Part shown: one piece after another, positions 60,150-64,000 of the stretch
Position numbering within the stretch: position 1 is the first letter of the stretch
Layout: every line of letters begins with the position of its first letter
Source: Verrucomicrobiota bacterium
GTDB taxonomy: Bacteria > Verrucomicrobiota > Verrucomicrobiia > Opitutales > Opitutaceae
Direction: 5' to 3'
DNA length: 64,000 nucleotides
NCBI GenBank assembly: GCA_023428905.1
Contig: JAEYWP010000013.1
Span: 1 to 64,000, forward strand
The notes under the pieces: model-generated
What the model was told of the DNA's origin: nothing
The model's input: the letters and a program-made list of their open reading frames with translations, nothing else
Database searches by the model: none
Translations under genes and position numbers: made by a program

Positions 60150-61107
60150 CACAAAGCCCTCCACCACAGCTTTTGTCCTGGCATTTGCCGCGATCTACCT
60201 GATCTGGGGAAGCACCTACCTCGGCATCCGGGTGGCGATCGAATCGATGCCCCCCTTCACCATGGCGGCGGTCCGGTTCGTGATCGCCGGCGCTCTGCTC
60301 CTCGCCATCGTCCGCTGGCAGGGACAGGCCATGCCCACCGCCCGGCAATGGAAGGACAACGCGGTGGTCGGCACCTGTCTCCTGTTGGGCGGCAATGGCT
60401 TGGTGGCGTGGGCCGAACAATATGTGCCGTCCGGGGTGACGGCGTTGATCATCGGCATCCAGCCGGTCTTCATGGTCACCACCGAATGGGCCTGGCCCGG
60501 CGGACATCGTCCCGCCCGCGGCGTTTTTGTCGGCATGGCGCTGGGCTTCCTGGGCGTCGCCCTGCTCGCCGCGCCATGGGAGAAATCCGCCCATGGGGCG
60601 ATCAGCACCCCTGGCGTGGTCGCGATTCTGCTCGCCTGCGTGTCCTGGGCCTTCGGCTCCATCTATGGGCGTCACGCCAAGCCGGCTGCACCCCCTTTCG
60701 TCGCGGCCGCGGCCCAGATGCTCTGCGGCAGCGTCGCCCTCGCGCTCGTCGGCGGGCTCCGCGGGGAGTTCGGTACGATTGAACTCGAGGCCATCACCGC
60801 ACGCTCGTGGACAGCCTTCATTTACCTGGTGTTCTTCGGTTCGCTGGTGGGTTTTTCCACGTTCGTCTGGCTGATGAAGCACAGCACGCCGGCGCGCGTC
60901 TCCACCTATGCGTACGTCAATCCGGTGGTCGCCGTCTTCCTCGGCTGGCTGATCCTGGACGAGCCGGTCTCCCCGCGCACCCTCCTCTCCGCCGCGATCA
61001 TCGTCGCCGCGGTGGTGATCGTCACCACCCAGAAAAACCGCCGCGTCGCCCCGCCGGCGACAGTCCTCAGGTCGGCTACTGTTTCGACCACGGATGGACA
61101 CGGATGA
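60136..61107 (+). CDS. EamA/DMT-family transporter (RhaT/YedA-like)
   Basis: 323 aa exporter of the drug/metabolite transporter superfamily with ten helices in two EamA repeats. The first repeat (about residues 12-145) has FAAIYLIWGSTYLGIRVAIE and PPFTMAAVRFVIAGALLL; the second (about 160-295) starts GVVAILLACVSWAFGSIYGR and ends ARVSTYAYVNPVVAVFLGWL and DEPVSPRTLLSAAIIVAAVV. It is probably controlled by the MocR regulator two genes upstream. The C-terminal tail (Val-Ser-Thr-Thr-Asp-Gly-His-Gly) and stop are encoded by the first unit of a family-C repeat. The ATG at 60136 overlaps the previous gene by 14 nt. Confidence 0.92.
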   Translation: MNAADTKPSTTAFVLAFAAIYLIWGSTYLGIRVAIESMPPFTMAAVRFVIAGALLLAIVRWQGQAMPTARQWKDNAVVGTCLLLGGNGLVAWAEQYVPSGVTALIIGIQPVFMVTTEWAWPGGHRPARGVFVGMALGFLGVALLAAPWEKSAHGAISTPGVVAILLACVSWAFGSIYGRHAKPAAPPFVAAAAQMLCGSVALALVGGLRGEFGTIELEAITARSWTAFIYLVFFGSLVGFSTFVWLMKHSTPARVSTYAYVNPVVAVFLGWLILDEPVSPRTLLSAAIIVAAVVIVTTQKNRRVAPPATVLRSATVSTTDGHG

Positions 61108-61325
61108 GCACGGATCCGGAGTTCAAAACGGTTGAAACCACGAATGGACACGAAATCGGAGGAAACGCGGGTAAGTCGGTCAATGGGACGGAAACTCGGA
61201 TGATGCGTAGGCACTCCTGGCTCCTCTCCAAGCAGGCCCGTGCCCGTATCCATGTCCATCCGTGTTTAAAATGGCTCGAGATCGAAACTCAGACCCTTCG
61301 TGTGCATTCGTGTCCATTCGTGGTT
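61087..61325. repeat. Family-C repeat block with crossed inverted repeats
   Basis: Four units lie in order C1 (61087-61117, CCACGGATGGACACGGATG), C2 (61136-61154, AACCACGAATGGACACGAA), C3 (61248-61264, ATCCATGTCCATCCGTG) and C4 (61307-61325, TTCGTGTCCATTCGTGGTT). C4 is the exact reverse complement of C2. C3 matches the reverse complement of C1 at 16 of 17 bases. The rest of this 339-bp gap before the copper ATPase holds no gene that I can support. Confidence 0.85.
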
Positions 61326-61446
61326 AAAAACTCCGTGGTTACTGTGTAGGTCTATCTCGACTACAAGAGGTGAGGAGACTGGGGCGGTTGCCTTCGCGGG
61401 GCGGAGGGATCATGGTGGCGCGGGACGATGCCCTGTCGTTCGTCGC

Positions 61447-63513
61447 ATGCACAGTCATTCACACTCCTCTCCCACGCCGGGCGGCAGCAGCTGTCACGGA
61501 CATGCTCAGCCCTCGGACGGCGGCGCCCCGGGCCCGGATGCGCCCGTTTACATGGGGTTGCCCGATGCGCGCTATCTGCTGCGACGCTTCTGGGTGGCGC
61601 TCGCCCTGACCCTGCCGGTTTTTGTGCTCTCGATGGGCGAGATGGTGGACGCGTTTCACTCCTGGCTCCCCTCGCCCCAGGTCTCGGGGTGGATCCAGGC
61701 CGTATTGACCACGCCCGTCTTTTTCTGGTGCGGCCGCCCCTTCCTGCGGCGCTGGTGGATTTCCCTGCGGGACCGGGACACCAACATGTTCACCCTGATC
61801 GTGACCGGCACCGGTGCGGCCTATCTCTACAGCCTGGCGGCCCTGGTTTTCGGCGATGCCTTCCCGGCCGCGCTTCGCACCGCGCACGGCATCCCTCTCT
61901 ACTTCGAGGCAACCGCGGTCATCACGACGATCGTGCTCATCGGCCAGGTGCTGGAGCAGCGCGCGCATGCACGGACCGGCGCGGCGATCGAGGCCCTGAT
62001 GCAGCTCGCGCCTGCGGTGGCGCACCGGATAGCCGCGGACGGGCGGGAGGAGGACGTGCCCCTGGCAGAGGTGCGCGAGGGCGACCGGCTGCGGGTCCGT
62101 CCGGGTGAAAAAATCCCGGTCGACGGCGCGGTTGCGGACGGTTTCGGGACGTTGGACGAATCGATGCTGACCGGGGAACCGATGCCGGTGGGCAAGGCCG
62201 CGGGCGACGCGGTCAGCGCCGGCACGCTCAACACCGGTGGCAGTACCTTCGTGATGCAGGCGGAACGGGTCGGGAGTGACACCCTCCTCGCCCAAATCAT
62301 CCGCTTGGTCGAGGAGGCGCAGGAGAGCGAGGCCCCGATCCAGCGCATCGCCGATCGGGTGTCGGGATTTTTTGTACCGGTGGTGGCGGGCGTGTCCGCC
62401 CTGACGTTTTTGCTGTGGTGGTGGCTCGGACCGGAACCCTCGGTGGTGTACGCGCTCCTCAACGCGATCGCCGTTCTCATCATCGCCTGTCCCTGCGCGC
62501 TGGGCCTGGCCACCCCTGTCTCTCTCGTGACCGGGATCGGCCGCGGGGCGCGCGCGGGCGTCCTCGTCCGCCAGGCCGAGGCACTGGAGCGTCTGGCCAG
62601 CGTGGATACGCTGCTGATCGACAAGACCGGGACGCTGACGGAGGGCAGGCCGGCGTTGGTGGAGGTGGCGCCGGCTGCCGGCCTCACCGCCGACGAGGTG
62701 CTCCGGCTGGCGGCCGCCGCCGAACAGCACAGCGAGCATCCGCTCGCCCGCGCCCTCGTGACGGAAGCACGACGCCGCGGCCTGACCCTGCCGGCGGCGG
62801 ACGATTTCAACGCTGAGCCCGGTGTCGGAGTCTCCGCCAGGGTGGAGGGACGGATCCTGCGGGTGGGGCGCGCGGCCCGGGAACGGCCGGCGGCCGCGCC
62901 GACGACCGACGTGGAGCTCACGGCCAAGGGGGTCAGTCTCGGCGTGCTTTCCCTCGCCGACCCGCTAAAGCCCACGTCAGTGGAGGCGGTGGCTGCGCTG
63001 CACCGGCTGGGCATCCGGGTGGTGATGGCCACGGGCGACGCCGCCCCGGTGGCGGAGGCGGTCGGGCGCACAGCGGGGATCGACGCGGTGCACGCGCGCT
63101 GCACGCCGGGCAGCAAACGGGAGCTGGTGCGGGCGGAACGGACAGCGGGCAGGCGCGTGGCGTTTGCCGGCGACGGGATCAACGACGCCCCTGCGCTGGC
63201 GGCGGCAGAGGTGGCGATCGCGATGGGGACCGGCACCGATGTGGCCATGGCCTCCGCTGGCATCATTCTGGTGAAAGGCGATCTCCGCGCCCTGGTGCGC
63301 GCGGTGGTCCTGAGCCGCGCCGTCCTTCGCAACATCAAACAGAATCTCTTCCTCGCCTTCGTTTACAACGGCCTCGGCATCCCGGTGGCAGCAGGGATTC
63401 TGTATCCCGTTTTTGGATGGCTGCTGAATCCCATGCTCGCCGGCGTGGCCATGAGCCTCAGCTCGATCAGTGTGGTATCAAACGCCCTTCGACTCCGCCG
63501 GCTCGCTCTCTGA
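61447..63513 (+). CDS. Copper-translocating P-type ATPase (P1B-1), no HMA domain
   Basis: 688 aa inner-membrane pump that exports Cu(I). The N-terminus is a short His-rich tail (MHSHSHSSPTPGG, then CHGHAQP) in place of the usual HMA domains. Eight helices are expected. Actuator motif ESMLTGEPMPVGK, transmembrane metal site IIACPCALGLATP (CPC), phosphorylation DKTGTLTEG, the P1B HP motif AEQHSEHPLARAL, and hinge GDGINDAPALAAAEVAIAMG are all present. The last helices show YNGLGIP and MSLSSISVVSNALRLRRL, which with CPC define the P1B-1 copper(I) class. The ATG at 61447 is chosen at the His-rich start; upstream in-frame codons lie in family-C repeat DNA. Confidence 0.94.
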   Translation: MHSHSHSSPTPGGSSCHGHAQPSDGGAPGPDAPVYMGLPDARYLLRRFWVALALTLPVFVLSMGEMVDAFHSWLPSPQVSGWIQAVLTTPVFFWCGRPFLRRWWISLRDRDTNMFTLIVTGTGAAYLYSLAALVFGDAFPAALRTAHGIPLYFEATAVITTIVLIGQVLEQRAHARTGAAIEALMQLAPAVAHRIAADGREEDVPLAEVREGDRLRVRPGEKIPVDGAVADGFGTLDESMLTGEPMPVGKAAGDAVSAGTLNTGGSTFVMQAERVGSDTLLAQIIRLVEEAQESEAPIQRIADRVSGFFVPVVAGVSALTFLLWWWLGPEPSVVYALLNAIAVLIIACPCALGLATPVSLVTGIGRGARAGVLVRQAEALERLASVDTLLIDKTGTLTEGRPALVEVAPAAGLTADEVLRLAAAAEQHSEHPLARALVTEARRRGLTLPAADDFNAEPGVGVSARVEGRILRVGRAARERPAAAPTTDVELTAKGVSLGVLSLADPLKPTSVEAVAALHRLGIRVVMATGDAAPVAEAVGRTAGIDAVHARCTPGSKRELVRAERTAGRRVAFAGDGINDAPALAAAEVAIAMGTGTDVAMASAGIILVKGDLRALVRAVVLSRAVLRNIKQNLFLAFVYNGLGIPVAAGILYPVFGWLLNPMLAGVAMSLSSISVVSNALRLRRLAL

Positions 63514-63596
63514 GGCAGCGCGCCGTGCGGGACCCGGCTTGCGCCTGCGGCGCGCCGATGGAACCTTTCGGGCCCCGCGGACCTCTTTTCTTTGTC

Positions 63597-64000
63597 ATGA
63601 AACCCCTTTTCCTCCTCGTCGTAGCCGTCCTTGCCCTCGGCGGCTGCAGTACCGTCCAAAGCCGGATCGAAGAGAAGCAGCACGTGTTTAACGCACTCGA
63701 TCCCCAGTCCCAGGCGCGCATCCGCCAGGGCCTGGTCAACGTCGGCGACACGGTGGACATGGTGTACATGGCGATGGGCCGCCCCGACGAGCGCCGCGAG
63801 ACCACGACCGCGGAAGGGCAGGACATGACCTGGGTCTACAATTCCTACTGGCAGGAATACGAAGGCTCCCGGATGGTCGGGTACCGCCGCGTGGTGTATT
63901 ACGACCGGGTTGCCCGCGCTTACCGGGTCTTCTGGGAGCCGGTGCAGGCGGATGTTTACAGCGAGCGCGAGGAGGAGCGCACCCGCGTGAATTTCCGCGA
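63597..64000 (+). CDS. Lipoprotein, SmpA/BamE-like (partial, cut by window end)
   Basis: Open frame running off the right edge; 134 codons are visible. The ATG is followed by a lipoprotein signal, MKPLFLLVVAVLALGGC (lipobox ALGGC, Cys at residue 17), then an acidic-basic stretch STVQSRIEEKQHVFNALDPQ. The segment INVGDTVDMVYMAMGRPDE-like (actual VNVGDTVDMVYMAMGRPDER) resembles the 'G.t...V...lG.P' core of SmpA/OmlA-BamE-fold lipoproteins, followed by TWVYNSYWQEYEGSRMVGY. Sequence after residue 134 is missing, so function is not assigned. It lies 84 nt after the copper ATPase. Confidence 0.8.
   Translation, partial: MKPLFLLVVAVLALGGCSTVQSRIEEKQHVFNALDPQSQARIRQGLVNVGDTVDMVYMAMGRPDERRETTTAEGQDMTWVYNSYWQEYEGSRMVGYRRVVYYDRVARAYRVFWEPVQADVYSEREEERTRVNFR

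Noticed and set aside
1..64000. Mobile elements (transposase, integrase, phage genes, attachment sites)
   Set aside because: None of the translated frames shows a transposase, integrase or phage structural signature, and no terminal inverted repeats with target duplications were recognised. The short repeats described are non-coding.

Overview
The window looks like chromosomal DNA of a Verrucomicrobiota bacterium of the Opitutales/Opitutaceae type. This is inferred from gene content, not from a marker gene: high GC, a Gram-negative cell plan (TonB receptor, Mla-type lipid transport, several lipoproteins), DUF1343, DUF1573, a VKOR-thioredoxin protein, a fused circularly permuted ATP-grasp/alpha-E protein, a pseudopilin-like pilin, and abundant degenerate short-period repeats between genes. 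I see no phage, insertion sequence, integrase or CRISPR array.

Layout. 0.3-6.4 kb: a TonB-dependent receptor, then a CUT2-type sugar ABC transporter (binding protein, double ATPase, permease). 6.7-8.1 kb: an ECF sigma factor with a Spy/CpxP-like periplasmic protein and a small anchored protein that may be its anti-sigma factor. 8.3-12.8 kb: a DUF1343/NamZ-type muropeptide hydrolase lipoprotein, a double TonB_C-like protein, xseA and a DedA-like membrane protein. 13.0-29.8 kb: a surface-polysaccharide locus with a polyprenyl-phosphate sugar transferase, flippase, glycosyltransferases, a DegT aminotransferase, an ATP-grasp/HAD fusion, methyltransferase, GT-C-like membrane proteins, and two paralogous O-antigen-ligase/TPR proteins that bracket it. 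A type IV pilin-like gene follows the second ligase. 30.5-38.3 kb: a DUF481 outer-membrane protein, methyltransferases (one fused to a GT2 enzyme), rsfS-nadD, a YfhO-like membrane protein and tRNA-Leu(UAA). 38.3-39.0 kb: a 0.7 kb nest of intergenic repeats. 39.0-45.1 kb: a GH130 enzyme, an Mla/Pqi-type transporter (permease, ATPase, MCE protein, lipoprotein), a HAD phosphatase and a DUF2721 protein. 45.2-52.9 kb: recD2, an acyltransferase, the ATP-grasp/alpha-E protein, VKOR-Trx and DUF1573. 53.0-64.0 kb: a very large hybrid histidine kinase, a GNAT acetyltransferase, a MocR/DJ-1/EamA operon, a copper P-type ATPase and a lipoprotein cut by the window edge.

The strongest unexplained signal is the intergenic DNA. 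Family A is a 7-bp tandem array (GATTTATGATT type). Family B has a 9-10 bp period (CTCCGTG..CTCTGTG) and a conserved end (CTCTGTGTnACTyAACC). They recur as A-then-B composites with constant polarity, at least five times. Family A arrays overlap the stop codon of four genes, one B copy carries the xseA stop, and one copy of family C (CACGGATGGACACGGAT type) carries the EamA stop. The repeats therefore define where proteins end. The TGATTTA heptad can place stop codons in all six frames within about three units.

Many genes lack an obvious Shine-Dalgarno sequence, so several starts rest on signal peptides, domain boundaries and 4-nt ATGA/GTGA overlaps.
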